Assembly: GCA_024663395.1 (NCBI GenBank)
Contig: JANFAH010000030.1
Location: forward strand, 310,001-374,000
Length of the DNA: 64,000 bases
Direction of reading: 5' to 3'
Origin: Pisolithus tinctorius
Taxonomy: Eukaryota > Basidiomycota > Agaricomycetes > Boletales > Pisolithaceae
Both the position numbers and the translations under genes were made by a program. Positions 34,393 through 46,918 of the stretch are shown piece by piece. The stretch's first letter is position 1. Each line of letters starts with the position of its first letter. Under the pieces are notes generated by a model. That model was given only the letters and a program-made list of their open reading frames with translations. It was not told the origin of the DNA and did not search any database.

Positions 34393-36061
34393 ATGTCAAC
34401 TTTGATGATAAGCTCTCTTATGTCTAACAGGAATTCTCCCCTGCAGAACCATACTAGCAATGAATATTGGCATGCACTTAGCCACTACTTTCCCTATGCA
34501 GGCTATTGGATTGGAACACTCCCTATGCACCCCCTCATTCATCAAGCCTCCCAGCATGATGGGGCCCCTCCTCTGTATGGACCATATGTGCCCCAGGACC
34601 CCATTTACACCCTGCAGACCTCGCATTTGGCTGCTAGTCACTATCAACCCCATCTGGCTCAGTGCCCCAGTCCTTCACAGGTGACCACCACACCAATTGC
34701 ACAAAATTGTAACCCAGAGACCATTGACAATGGTAAGAATGTCTTGTACTTGCATAGTAGCAGGAGTAGGATCTGACAGTGTCTGCCAGTGGGTGCCTGC
34801 ATCTCTGTTTCTGTTCCTCTCAATACAGGGGTCATTGGAGGGACTGTCAGCCATGTTCAGCTACACTTTGCCACAGACATAGGTTTTGATGATTTTTTTT
34901 CTCATATCTGTGCAAAGATGGACCTGGATCTGAAGGAGGCAGAACTAGGCTACAAGTACCATACAGACTGGGTGTGTGATCCTCCCCACTAACTTTCTAA
35001 CTCAGAGCAATGCTTGCAAGCATTTGAGTATGGATGTCAGCTCATGAAATGTGCACAAGGCAGACAAGTCATTCTTGAAATTCATAACTTGGTAAGTCAG
35101 GTTTGTGGAAATATGAGCAAATGGGTCTAATGGTTCTCATACCAGCACAAGCCAACTCAGGCAACATCAATGAGTAGGACCTCTGGGACCTCTTGGAATG
35201 TTATAGCCACTGAATCACTGGCAGAAGCATGTGCTGGTAAGTTGATGTCCCTGGTGGAATGTCATGACTGACTTTCTGTGCTTGGTGATTTGTGTAGGTA
35301 GTTTGGGTGCCACACAACCATCCACAACAATGACCTTTGCATCTGAGTTCAGCAAGCTCAAGGAATGACTCAGCTGTGCAAGGCATGTGGGAAAGTACTG
35401 CTATGTTACACTGACTGGTGACCATGATGCTCTTGATGTCAACAAGCTGACCTCTTGGGCAAAAAGTATTGTACATATACTCCATCCAAATTTTAAGCTG
35501 TTGGCTGAAATGTGTTGCAAGTTTCTTGGGAATGCAACATATGAATGGCCACCAGAGATGAGTGCATTTGACCATGCACCTAAGCACCACCACACCTCTT
35601 CAAGCACTGCCTCAAATGTCCCTGAGATCCATGTGCATCTCCCTGGGTCACTTGACAGTGGTAAACGATGTGAATCTGTCTGCTCCTCTACCAGATATCT
35701 GATGGGGTCTGTCTTGGATGAAGAGAATGACCCTACAATACATTTTCCTGCCATCACAGATGCTCTTTGAGAACTGGATACCACAATGCTGCTTCTCAAC
35801 ATGCTTCAGTATGAGGATAACCTCATTTCCCATGGTATTGCATATGTGAATAGCATTATGGGTATCCAGGAGGAATTTTTTGTTGATGTGGTTGGGATGC
35901 CACTTGGGGCTATTCATCCTTTCCTTGCAGTTACTTGTTGCCTGATTCACTGGGCAAAGAAAGGGAAGGCAAGAGCAGTAGATGACAGTGATAAAGAGAA
36001 TGAAGACCACAGTGACATAGGTACTAGTTTGTGGCATGGCCATACTCCAGAGGTCTGTTGA
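34393..36061 (+). pseudogene. Extra spliced gene inside the Tc1/mariner element
   Basis: A TATA box (TATAAAAG, 34366-34373) precedes the ATG at 34394. Exon 1 is Pro/Ser/Gln/His-rich. Introns with GT-AG ends keep one frame: after ETIDN, after the helical KMDLDLKEAELGYKYHTDW, after ILEIHNL, and after EACA. Later parts are CARHVGKYCYVTLTGDHDAL with VNKLTSWAKSIV, and a C-terminal helical part (FFVDVVGMPLGAIHPFLAV), then KKGKARAVDDSDKENED. In-frame TGA at 35366 and 35768 replace what were probably CGA codons. No catalytic motif seen. The Cys/His pattern and helical end suggest a DNA- or protein-binding role, as inference only. Confidence 0.6.
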
Positions 36062-36524
36062 AACTGTCACTCAACATAACAAAGCAAGAACTGTATGTTT
36101 GTCTGTGTTAACATATGATGTACCACTACAAGTATCCACAATCTACAAACCATCCATGAATACTATCCTTTGTCATTGAGGAAAATACTGCATCAATGAT
36201 GAGTGTGACAAGACCTAACAACAGGGTTTGTTGTAGGCTCACACCAAGAACTAAAAGAAGGAAAGAGAGAAGAGAAGAGAGGAGACATCTTAGAAGCAGG
36301 TGGCTTTAGGACTCGTAGATCCAAATGAACTAGCTTAGAGCTAGTTGGGTGATTGAGCAGTGATACTTATACCAAGGTACATGAGGTGACGGTGAGGCAT
36401 ACATGATGTCATGACGACATCATAGTGGAGTGGAACACACCAGAGGGGAAGCATGTGGGAGTGGCGAGGTGAGGTCTAGACTGGAGTCTGGACCGAGTCC
36501 AGGAGATAAGATAAGATCAAAAGA

Positions 36525-37601
36525 CTAGATAAGATGAAAGAAGAAGGAAAAGAAAAGGAAAAGAGTATGTATCATAACAATGAGTTGGTATGGATCAGAA
36601 GATAAATCCCCTGAAAGTTCCACCCTTGCATAATCATGATTTTGGCAGATCCATGCCTTCATAGCTGAGAAGGCCTCCTTGATTGGATTGAAATCTGGGG
36701 AGTATGGGGGCAGGTAAAGTAATTGCATCCCCCTACAAGGGATTGTCAAGACTCAATGCACCGAAAAGTATCTGATTAGTAATCACTCACCTTTCATGTA
36801 TCATATGCTCAAGTTGTGGTGACTTGTGGATACTTGCATTATCCATGACAATTACTGAGTTATCCTGCAGGAATGGATTCATGTTGTCGAGCAAAATATC
36901 AATGAATTGATTGAAAGACACAGCAGTGTAAGCACAATCTTGAATGTCAAGATGAAGGACAACCATCCAGTGAGATTGCTGGGAGAATAGAATATCTGAA
37001 GAACTGAGCATGTCATCCAATCACTGTACTTGCACACAACCCACCATTTCCCCCAAACAAAGTGCTCTTGTTTGCAGGCTTGTACTCCACATTGTGACCA
37101 GGCCTTACACTGCCTCAGTGTGACCTGATTACAAGCAGATTCATCCACAAAAACCAGTTGCAATGGGTGAAAGTTTTCAGCAACAAAGAGCTGGTACTCA
37201 TTACACATGCATTCACTGTGTTCAAGTGCAATCCTCAACACCTAGAGCCAGTGAACAATGTGTGACCCAGCTGGTGTATAGACACACCTGTTTGTGTGTG
37301 AAGCCATGCCTCCAAAGTGTACATTCAATTGTGGATTCAGAGACATACACACCCCTTGCTTGTTCAAGGTGATACTGGAGCTTGCTGAGATACATATTGG
37401 GTGTACAGTCAATGCATGAGAGGAGATACTGCTTGTAGTCAGAAAATCTATGCTGTGGCATGTTTTCTACATGTACACTATATCTTACAGCTTACCTGGA
37501 CATCATGTGCTGTCAGTGAACAAGGGTGCCCACTGCCACTACATGGCTTCTTCATGACCAAGCCTGTAAGTTGAAATAGCTGGAAGACTCAGTTAACTGT
37601 T
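36525..37601 (-). pseudogene. Tc1/mariner DDE transposase (third acid lost)
   Basis: N-terminal helix-turn-helix-like part near 37600-37480 (ATGTSHRTVN), a second near 37350 (VSESTIECTLWRHGF), then the catalytic core: first Asp in LVFVDESACNQ, second in VIVMDNASIHKSPQLEHM, and the final motif YLPPYSPDFNPIKEAFSAMK. The family norm is NPIE; here the Glu is Lys (codon AAG at 36680-36678 after ATC), a CpG-to-CpA change that should abolish activity. Two or three introns and some stops break the frame. Confidence 0.85.
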
Positions 37602-37769
37602 CTGTGGCTTGTACCAGTAGCTTGTGCTATTTCTCATGAGCTCATCTGTGCTGACATTGTAACCCACTGTTGCTTGACAACTTCTGGTATGTGTCGATGA
37701 TTTCCTGGCATCAGGATCCTGTTGTGGCTGCAGCTGCACAACAAGGCTGCCAGGCACCACACCCACCCA

Positions 37770-37904
37770 CAGTAGCCAATTTTGGCAACCCATGTTCACA
37801 TGACTGACCAACATTGTTTGGCTCATGTCACTTAGCTCCACAACTAAACAAAAGCACTTATATGAATTTTGCTCAAATCTGGTCTATCACTCTGTAGTTA
37901 GCTG
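37770..37904 (-). repeat. Tc1/mariner right terminal inverted repeat
   Basis: Inverted partner of 33843-33977, ending GTTAGCTG before TA. Confidence 0.95.
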
Positions 37905-37906
37905 TA

Positions 37907-38228
37907 ATAGCCTTAGTGGCAGTGAATTCTTGGATGTACCTGTGTGGGAAAACCCAGTGCTGGTCTGATATTCAGGGTCAGAAGAGCACTGCGCATAGGT
38001 CTTCAAGGCTTCAACCTTCATGTATCATGCATTTGGCAAGTCATCTTCAATATCCTTTGAAAAATCTTTTTTGTTCCCCTACATAAGTCATCTTTTCTCT
38101 CTCTAGAACCATGTCGCACCAGCAGGCTCATGGAACTCAGAGTCTTGATGCACTTTATGGCTGCATGAGGTTGACATTTTGCTGCAGAACTTGGCAGAAT
38201 TGGCAAAGCAACTGATACCCCTGGATGG
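37907..38228 (+). pseudogene. GH3-like gene 5' flank and fused exon, host unit 4
   Basis: Repeats the unit-2 flank 27045-27345, including ATGTCGCACCAGCAGGCT, then jumps within AACTTGGCAGAATTGGCAAA to the exon found at 28790-28830 in unit 2 (GCAACTGATACCCCTGGATGG). About 1.4 kb, coding the N-terminal half, has been deleted. Gypsy C begins at 38229; the next exon base is found beyond it and beyond Plavaka at 60171. Confidence 0.8.
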
Positions 38229-38958
38229 TGTCATGACTGTGCATTCATCCTGTGTCATCACTAACTCTGCACCCTTTTCTGCCGGTCGTTCACTCACTCC
38301 GCACCAACTCCACCCATCTTCTATCGTCTATGAACCATCTCTGCTCCGACTGCTGTTGGACTTGTGTTGCTCTCCTACCAGACTGGGTGGACCATTCTCT
38401 GAGGGGTCATGTGACCACCTTTGGACTTCTCCCTGACAGCATGCAGGCACTCCACAGCATGCGCACCACATGGTCCAGCACCTGGACTGTTTCCTTTTTT
38501 GGATGTCCTATGTTACCCACTCGTATGTCCTCCGTCTACCCTTCATTCGCCACCTGGGAAGTTTTCCTTGAAATTTTACAAGTCTCCGTATGTCAGTTCT
38601 GATTCCGGTTACTGTACCCCCATAGTAGTATAAAAGTATGTATGATACTCCGCCATCCCTCAGTATGAATATCAACTTAGTTCCTACTCCCTCTGATTCC
38701 GTCTTCTGCCTGTCGGAGTTATCTCCGACTCTCTGTCTGTACTCTCCCTCTGAAATATGAGGGCTGAGATTGTGCAAGGGGGTAGCGCATGAGCTAAACC
38801 TGATGCCCTCACTCTGCTCTGCCTTTGTCTCAGTGGACTTCGTTCCTGCTGACACTCCGCTAGTCGGAGTTCTGTTCCTCTGTGTCAGACTTGCTTCCAA
38901 ACCCTTCTCTAGACCTTATATAGCATCGGAATTGGTCGGAGTAGGCCCAGAATTGACA
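38229..38958 (+). repeat. 5' LTR of Gypsy C
   Basis: 730 bp with a TATA box (TATAAAAG, 38629-38636). It lacks a 4-bp duplication (CAGT) present in the 3' LTR near 51367. Open frames within it are not genes. Confidence 0.96.
38629..38636 (+). promoter_or_regulatory. TATA box in Gypsy C LTR
   Basis: TATAAAAG in U3, also present in the 3' LTR near 51555. Likely core promoter. Confidence 0.65.
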
Positions 38959-39019
38959 GTATATTCGTACTCGCACTTGTATGATCTCGTTTTCTGTCTT
39001 CCAAAAAACTTACACTGTT

Positions 39020-40306
39020 ATGAGAACTCAAGCTCAATCCCAGAGAGAGGTTGCTGAGAACCTCACTGTTGTGCTAGCTAATCCGTGTCGACTCCCTTCC
39101 GTTGTCAAACAGTTCCAATCATTCTCTGCTCGATGCCACTCTCGTGCTGAGGGCGAAAGCACTTCACAAGCTGGTCGCTCTGACCTCCACCCAACAACCT
39201 TCCATACTCCGTCTCCTCATAATTGAGATGATGGACCCAACCCCGACCCTGATTATCCTGATGGCGATCCCAATGGTGGGGGCAGTGGTGACAGGGGTGT
39301 CCCCGAAGACCCAGCTGAGCCGCCAGAGGATCCCCTTGTAGCTCTTGCTAGAGCTGTCCATGCACTTGTGTGGTCTAGTTCGTGCACTGGGGACTCCACT
39401 CTGAAAACCAAGGTCTGTGAGCCTGACACCTTCGACAGCTCCGACCCTAAGAAACTCTGCGAGTTCCTCGTTCAATGCGAGCTGAACTTCCATGACCACC
39501 CTTGTGCATTCTGCTCTGACAGAGCAAAGGTTACCTTTGCTCAGTCTTATCTCAAGGGTATGGCTCTGGCTTGGTTCAAGCCAGACCTACTAAATCCTGA
39601 CAACTATGACCAACTGCTCTGGATGGAAGACTACCATGAGTTCTTACAAGAGCTCACAACTAATTTTGGTCTGCATGATGCCATAGCAGATGCCATCCAA
39701 CAACACGAGAACCTCACCATGAAGGATGGTTCTCGAATTACCAAATACGTCATGGAGTTCAATTGCTGGGCTTCACAGGCCAAGGACTATGGTGTCGGTG
39801 CACTCTGCCACCGCTTCTATAGCAGACTTCCAGACCGCATCAAGGATGAGATCACTCGTGTCGGAAAACCTTCTACCCTCGCACAACTCCACAAACTTGC
39901 TCAGACCATCGATGCACACTACTGGGAGTGCAAAGCAGAGATCTTGTGCACCACCAAGTCTGCCTCCGACAAGTTGCAGTCTTCCAACTCCAACAGTAAA
40001 ACTAAATCATCATTCTCCTCATCCTCCGCTCCAAAGTCCAACACCAAGGGCAAGGGCAAACAGAAAGATCTGCCCAAGTCTGACGCACCCAAGTTCAATA
40101 TTGCCCATCTTCTGGGCAAGGATGGCAAACTCAACTCTGCTGAACAACAGCACAGGATGAAAAACAACCTCTGCCTCTTCTGTGGCGAGGCTGGCCACTC
40201 TGCCAAGGACTGTCCCAAGTCCACCTCTTGCGCAGCCAAAGCCCATGCAGCTATGGCTGGAACTCCACCTACTCTGCCTATGGAGAAGGCAGAGCCAAAA
40301 AATTAG
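39020..40306 (+). pseudogene. Gypsy C gag
   Basis: ATG 39020 (an in-frame ATG also lies at 38981) starts MRTQAQSQREVAENL. The frame has a TGA at 39224 (HN-stop-DDG, an expected Arg), then an acidic Asp/Pro/Gly linker, a gag capsid core (KLCEFLVQCELNF, YLKGMALAWFKPDLL, MEFNCWASQAKDYG, LCHRFYSRLPDRIKDE), a Ser/Lys-rich linker and a CCHC knuckle CLFCGEAGHSAKDC at about 40171-40212. It ends at TAG 40304. Pol follows in the -1 frame. Confidence 0.9.
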
Positions 40307-40383
40307 TCTGCTCCTCCAGGGAGCTCACACAGCCTGGAGGAAGCGTTGATCCCAACTGTGCACAACTGGACATCTGACTCAAC

Positions 40384-43300
40384 GTGTCTGCTCTTTCTAG
40401 TCCCAATTCTTTACTTCCGTCTGTAACTCTTCTTGACTATTCCGATGATACTGTTTCTGCGTTGATCGATTCCGGTTCTTCTCATTGTTTCATAGACCCG
40501 TCTATAGTCAGAATGTATGCCATTCCTGTTTCTTCCGTCTCGCCGCCAGTTCCACTCCACTTGTTTGATGGTAGTACAAATGCTGTCATTTCCCAAGAAG
40601 TAGATCTTTCCCTCTGCTTCCCTTCTGGTGATGTCAATTCTGTTTCATTTTATGTTACTCCATTGGATTCTTCGTGTTTGCTGGTGTTAGGACACAACTG
40701 GCTCACCCGCTTCAATCTGTTGATTGACTGGGTACTGGGCAGTATATTGTTCAAACCATCGCTACAGGGAATGCCGACACCCCAGGTGCCTTTGTCATCT
40801 TCTGCTGCGACCTCCACTCTGGATCCAAAACCCTCTGCTCTGTTTGCAGCTCCAACTGCACCTCTGCCAGACTCGCCATGCTCCGCTCTGCTCGTCTCAC
40901 TCATCAATGCTGCTGCATATGTCAGAGCCTGTGCCCTCCCTGGCTCCAGACAGTTCTGCTTACAGCTCTCTGCTGATGACATGAAGCTTCATGCATCCTC
41001 TGCCTCTTCTCCACCTCCTGACCTCTCTTCAGTTCCTCCTGAGTATCACAAGTTTGCCAACATCTTTAGTAAAGACAAGGCCACGAAACTTCTGCCACAC
41101 CGCTCATTTGATCTCAAGATCGACCTCGAGGAAGGAGCTTCTCCGCCCATTGGTACAATCTACTCTCTTTCTCTGCCAGAGCTTGAAGCTCTCCACATTT
41201 TCATTGACGAGCATCTTGGCTATGGTTTCATCAAACAGTCCACCTCTGCTCACAGTGCCCCTGTCCTCTTTGTAAAGAAGAAGGACGGTTCACTCCACCT
41301 CTGCATAGACTATTGAGGACTCAACAAAATCATGAAAAAAGACCACTATCTGCTGCCACTCATCTCTGACCTACTTGACTCTCCAAGCTGCACTAAAGTC
41401 TACACCAAGATCAATCTCCACCATGCCTATCATCTAGTCCACATAGCAGATGGAGATGAATGGAAAATGGCTTTCCACACTCGTTATGGTTCTTACGAGT
41501 GGTGGGTAATGCCATTCGGTCTGACTAACACACCTGTGGCTTTCCAGTGATTTGTCAATAGCATCTTTGCAGACATGCTTGATGTCTGCATTGTGGTATA
41601 CCTCGATGACATCCTAATCTATTCACAGGATGTGGAGTCGCATCGCAAACACATAAAAGAGGTACTCTGCTGCCTTCGAAAGCATGGCCTTTATGCCAGG
41701 CCAGAGAAGTGCGAGTTTCACTCTGACTCCATAAGTACCTCGGTTATGTTCTTTCTCCCTCTGGTCTCACCATGTCCGCTGAGAAGGTTCAGGCAGTCCA
41801 TGACTGGCCTGAGCCACGGAAGGTGCGAGACATCCAGTCTTTCCTCGGTTTCGCAAATTTCTACAGATGATTCATTAATAACTACTCTGACATTGTTGTT
41901 CCACTCACTCACCTCATGCGAAAGGGTGCTCCTTGGAACTTTTCCGAGGAGTGCTGCTCCACTTTCCTCCACCTGAAGGATGCCTTCAGCTCCACTCCTA
42001 TTCTCACTCATTGGGTTCTTGATGCTCCACTTACAGTTGAAACTGACACCTCCAACTATGCCATTGCTGGCATTTTGTCAATCACCTGCTCTGATGGTGA
42101 ACTCTGCCCAGTCGCTTTCTACTCTTGCACCATGACTGCGCCAGAACTCAACTATGATACCCACGACAAGGAGCTATTGGCTATCTTTGAGGCTTTCCGC
42201 CATTGGTGGCATTACCTAGAAGGTTCCACCTTGCCTGTCGACATGGTGATGGACCACAAAAACCTTGAGTATTTTTCCACTTCTAAGGTTCTCACTCGTC
42301 GACAGGCCCACTGGTTGGAGTACCTTTCGCAGTTTAATCTTTCCATCTGCTTCCGACCTGGCCACTTAGGAGCCAAACCTGATGCACTTATGTGACATTG
42401 GGATGTCTACCCAAAAGGGGGGGATAGGGACTACACACAGGTAAATCCTCACAATCTCTGCCCTATGTTTACACAGGAGCAACTTGCATCGTCCCTCTGT
42501 ACCACCACCCTCATGGCACCTGTGCTCTGTGCTGCCATGGTCTTCGATGTTAAGTGCTTGCACTCTGACATCATCTCCACCCTACCCTCCGACCCCATCT
42601 CTGCCAGCCATCTTCCAACTCTGACTAAGCCTCGGTGGTCCCTGGACTCTGATGGACTACTCCGCCTTGATGGTCGCATCTTTGTCCCTGACATTGATGA
42701 CCTCCGCCTTTGAGTGCTTTGGTTTAAGCATGACCACCCTCTAGCAGGCCATTTTGGGAAAAACCACACCCTAGAACTCATCTGCAGGGGCTATGTGTGG
42801 CCTAACCTCTGCTCTGACATGAAAGAATACATCAGGTCCTGCACTGCCTGTGGACGCAGCAAAACTCCACACCACCACCCTTATGGTCTACTGAAGCAAC
42901 TCCCCATCCCAGAGAGACCTTGGAACTCCATCTCCATGGACTTCATCAAACACCTGCCCAACTCCAATGGCTACTCCGCCATCCTCATGGTAGTGGACTG
43001 CCTCTCAAAGCAAGCAGTGTTCATCCCCACTCATGATTCCATCACCTCCACCAAACTTGCTAAGCTCTTCCTTACCCATGTCTTCTCCAAACATGGAGTT
43101 CCAGCTAATGTCACCTCCAACAGAGGTCCTGAATTCGTCTCACACTTCTTCTGCTCTTTAGGAAAGGCCCTTGACATGCATCTTCACTTCACTTCAGATT
43201 TCCACCCAGAAGGCAATGGCCAGACCAAGCGAACGAACCAGACCCTTGAACAGTACCTTCGTGTCTACTGTAACTACCAACAAGACAACTGGGCTGAGCT

Positions 43301-43869
43301 GTTACCTCTAGCAGAGTTCGCTTTCAACAACGCACCAAGTGCGACTACTGGAGTTTCTCCCTTCTTTGCTAACAAGGGATACCATCCAAACCTGTCTGTG
43401 GTCCCTGACCAAGACTTCACTTCCACAAGGGCTCATGACTATGTCATTGAGCTCTCCACCCTTCATGACTTCCTCTGCTCCGAAATGTCCACTGCTCAGC
43501 AGTGCTACCAGGGTCCAGCAGATGCCAAGTGCATACCTCTGCCTGAGTTTAAGGTTGTAGAGCAGGCCTATGTCAAAGCCAAGTACTTCCGCTCCACTTG
43601 TCCTTTGGAAAAACTCTCCGAAAAGTACTTAGGTCCATTCACCATCTTGGCCAGGCCAGGTACACATTCTGTCACCCTTAAGCTCCCTGACTCTATGCAT
43701 TCAGTACATCCAGTCTTCCATGTCTCACAACTGGAAGCCGCAGCAGCTAACCCTTTCCCAAACTGACAACAACCTCTGCCTCTGCCAGTGGATGTTGATG
43801 GTGACCTTGAGTATGAAGTATCAGAGATACTCAACTCTAAGGTGGACCGCCATCGCCACCACTGTCAAC
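40384..43869 (+). pseudogene. Gypsy C pol: protease, RT, RNase H, integrase, start of chromodomain
   Basis: Protease LIDSGSSHCFIDPSIV near 40460; RT with VKKKDGSLHLCIDY-stop-GLNK (Arg expected), FQ-stop-FVN (Arg expected) and YLDDILIYS near 41600; a one-base loss near 41732; RNase H with TDTSNYAIAG and DHKNLEYF; LM-stop-HWDVY at 42390-42410, explained by three CpG changes from Thr-Arg-Arg; integrase zinc site HHDHPLAGHFG...CTACGRSK. The catalytic core has Asn for the second Asp (TSNRGPEF, codon 43119-43121) and Lys for the Glu (QTKRTNQT, codon 43227-43229), both after a codon ending in C. The chromodomain begins EYEVSEILNSK and is cut by Copia at 43869. Confidence 0.92.
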
Positions 43870-44330
43870 TTACAGATATATCTATACGAAATAATCTCAG
43901 TCACACGCGAGTAGCGACAATGTCTATGAATTCACCTATATGAAATAATCTGGTTATGAGAATGAGTATAGTAAAGAAATTGGAAGGTATTTGTGCTCAC
44001 CTCAGTCGCGCGTGAGTAGCAACAATGTCTGAGGTGACGAATCTACTGTGTGAGACTAAATACTGTAGGAACTACAATACTGAAACTTGCGGGTGTTGAA
44101 TCTGAAATTTACATGACAATGGCAGTCTGTTTGAGACGTGCTACATTCTTTGTAAGTAATGAGAAATGCGCACATAAGTGCGAGACATAATGAATACAAT
44201 AGGTGCAAAGGCGCAAAAGTTAATTGCACGGTCAATAGTAATGTAAAGTGTGAAAACCTTAAAATGGAAAATACTTCTCACATCTCGGAGTGGACATGTT
44301 TGGGCTATGCACGACTTGCCAAATCTAACA
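43870..44330 (-). repeat. 3' LTR of Copia
   Basis: Minus-strand start TGTTAGATTTGGC, end ATCTGTAA. The terminal AA instead of CA is unusual but identical in both copies. Differences from the other LTR are nearly all transitions, many at CpG (for example CACACGCGAG versus CATGCGCAAG). Confidence 0.94.
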
Positions 44331-44345
44331 CTCCCCCTCAAGTTG
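44331..44345 (-). promoter_or_regulatory. Copia polypurine tract
   Basis: The minus strand reads CAACTTGAGGGGGAG directly before the 3' LTR, the classical Copia plus-strand primer. Confidence 0.88.
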
Positions 44346-45900
44346 GACATAGACCGAGCTCGACAGCGAAATGCTTCACTTTGGGCGATGGCAAGGCTTT
44401 TGTCAAGGTATCAGCAATCATGTCAGTGGTCGGGCAATAGATCAAACGGATCTTGCCATTTTCGACGACCCAGCAGATGAAATGAAAGCATATGTCGATA
44501 TGTTTGGTGCGTGCGTGGTACTGATGGTCTTTCGTGAGCGCGATAGCAGATTGATTATTGGAGAATAATGTAGTCGGCTCGACGAGTGGCCCAAATAGCT
44601 CTCCGATGAGCGACTGAAGCCATAAAGCTTCCTTGGCCATGTGGGTGGCTGCCACGTACTTGCTCTCCATTGTCAACAACGAAACGATTTCCTGCCGTTT
44701 TGAAGACCACGATACCGCTCTGCCATTGATTAGGAATGCATACCCAGAGACCGCTCTGCAGTCTTCAGCCATGCTACCATCTGCATCTGCGTATCCAACG
44801 AGTGCATTAGAAACTCCGCCATACGTCAACTTCAAACCTTTGGTTCCAAGAAGATAACGGTAGATTCTTCTGACCGCGTCCCAGTGAGGCATCCCAGGGT
44901 TTCTGGAGAAGCGAGAGACGGTGGTCATGGTGTACGAGATGTCGGGACAAGTACCGAGTGAAGCATACATCAATGAACCGACGGCTTCGCGGTATGGTAC
45001 ATGTTTCATCGCAGCATATTCAGCGCCAGTGGAGGGTGACTGACCCGAGTGAAGTTTGGTACTAGGCTCCATGGGATTCGACATGGGCTTGAGCTCGTTG
45101 AAGCCGAAACGATGGATAATCGACTCGATGTAGGGGTGCTGGCATAGTGATATGGAATGTTCATCTCTATTTCTCATTACTTTTATCCCGAGCAACCAGT
45201 GGAGCTCGCCAAGGTCAGTGATCTCGATGTGCTTCCTAATGTCTACTTTAAACTCCTCGATTTCACTTAGAAGCATTGCAGCGATGGTGCAGTCATCAAC
45301 ATGTATGACGATGATCATGAGCTCACCAGGGTTACGGTGTCAGAAGTATACGGCTTGGTCGACAGAGCATTGGGTAAATTTTAACTCATCTACTAGTATC
45401 TCCACTAATCTTTGGTACCAGCGATGGCCGCTCTGCTTTAGGCCATACAGCGTCTTGCAGAGATGACAGACTTTGCGCAGATGGTCGACAGATTTGAAAC
45501 TGGGGCGCTGGCGCATATGGATTACTTCGTCATCGGTGAGCATGCCATTTAGGTATGCTCCCTTGATATCAATCTGATGGAGCTCTAGATCCGAGTGAGC
45601 AGCCATCGCAAGCACAATGCGGATTGATGTGAGCATTGCCACTGGTGCGAACGTGTCAAAGTAATCGACACCTTCAACCTGCGAAAAGCCTTGGGCTACA
45701 AGCCTGGCTTTGTGTCACACAACATTTCCAGCGGCGTCTTTCTTAGTGCAGAAAACCCATTTGGAACCTACAACATTGGCACCAGGAGGTAAGTCAACAA
45801 GTTCCCAGGTGCCTGCATCTTTCAGCATTTTTAACTCTTCTTTGATCCCTTCTTCCCATCATGGCCAGTCTGGACAATGACGGGCTTCAGCTAGCGAGCT
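44338..45900 (-). pseudogene. Copia reverse transcriptase and RNase H
   Basis: Typical Copia sequence: KEELKMLKDAGTWELVDLP and KARLVAQGFSQVEGVDYFDT upstream, FAPVAMLTSIRIVLAMAA, HQIDIKGAYLNG, QRPSFKSVDHLRKVCHL, YGLKQSGHRWYQ, then the HVDD active site with a Thr/Ile-rich strand (near 45305), LGELHWLLGIKV, YREAVGSLMYAS, GYADADGSM and KHIDICFHF to ADTLTKALPSPK. In-frame TGA at 45859, 45715 and 45340 stand where Arg is usual (for example NVV-stop-HKARLVAQGF). Confidence 0.92.
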
Positions 45901-46041
45901 GGGCTCGAGGGCTTCTGTCTCAGCGGTAACCTTGTCCATGGCCATCGCAAGGTCAACGTTGCAAAGAACATCATCCAGGTCTTCTATGATGGACACGAGC
46001 AGGGCTGCAGCTCCATCCTCCCCTTCAGGTCTGGCAGGATT

Positions 46042-46918
46042 GGCTTGATCTTCAACAACAGTAAAGAGCTGAACTCCTATAGGTATTTCGGGTACACCAC
46101 AGCGATTTGTGCTTCCCTTGCCAGCAAGGATTTCTGCAAGACATTGGCTGGGCTTTTGAATTCATTTCGTGACAGGTGGTGCGGCTGGAGGCAATGGGAT
46201 TGGGGGATGGACTGGGGGGGGTGTGCGAAGGGGTTGGGGTTGCTTGGGTTTCCTCGATGGGTGCTGAAGATGTTAGCATCGCGTTTGGTAAGTAGCCATC
46301 TTCTTCCTCCCCCTTGCGAGGTAACGGCTCAGCCAAGGAAGGGTTCCAGTACACATTTCTCTCAACGGTGACTGACTTCTTTTCAGGCCAGTATACGCAA
46401 CAGCCGTTTGGGCTGTTGTCATCAATCCCAACCCATCAGCCCTCTGCGACATGTCCTCCAAGCTCAGTTCCTCCTTCAATGTGTACCCAGATACTCGAGC
46501 CCCATACATGGGCTTGACTGAGATCTGGTTTCTTTCCAGTCACGGCTTCGAGGGGTGTTCCACTGTCAAGCACCTTGGTAGGTGTTCTATTCTTTAACCA
46601 GACGGCATGGCATACTGCTTCACCCCAAAGGGAGTGAGGCAAGCCGCTCTCGTGCAACATAGCACGGACTTTCTCCAGCAGGGTGCGGTTCAATCGTTCA
46701 GCGATCCCATTATGCTGTGGGGTGTCATGCACGGTAAGTTTTTGTTTCGTACTGGCTGCCTTTAGGTATATTACAAATTCCTTTCCTAGGTACTTGCCGC
46801 CTCGATAGGAGTGGAGGACTTTTACATGAGTGTCGTGTTGAGTGCGACATATGGCCTCAAACTCTTTGTAGGCATTGAAGGCCTCGCTCTTCTAGCAAAG
46901 AAGGTGGATGTAGGTGAG
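46042..46918 (-). pseudogene. Copia integrase, C-terminal part
   Basis: Follows the TGA at 46919. It has LTYIHLLC, TAG at 46892, then KSEAFNAYKEFEA; VLHSYRGGKYLG, where Asp is expected in place of Tyr; HDTPQHNGIAERLNRTLLEK with the catalytic Glu, and the GKKPDLSQAHVWG box. TGA at 46436 interrupts EG-stop-WVGID. An eight-G run at 46214-46221 shifts the frame before the RT domain. Confidence 0.85.

Larger units (their letters stand above)
33843..37904. mobile_element. Tc1/mariner-type DNA transposon with an extra gene
   Basis: A 4062-bp element bounded by TA on each side (33841-33842, 37905-37906) and by 135-bp terminal inverted repeats starting CAGCTAACTACAGAG. The minus strand encodes a DDE transposase of the Tc1/mariner/IS630 group; the plus strand carries a second, spliced gene unrelated to it. 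Elements of this group are usually 1.3-2.4 kb with one gene. Inserted in the 5' flank of GH3 host unit 4. 36062-36524 is purine-rich and holds nothing I recognise. Confidence 0.95.

Noticed and set aside
36203..36600. A further LTR in the purine-rich part of the Tc1/mariner element
   Set aside because: Starts with a TGTGACAAG-like sequence, but I could not find a matching end or a target duplication.
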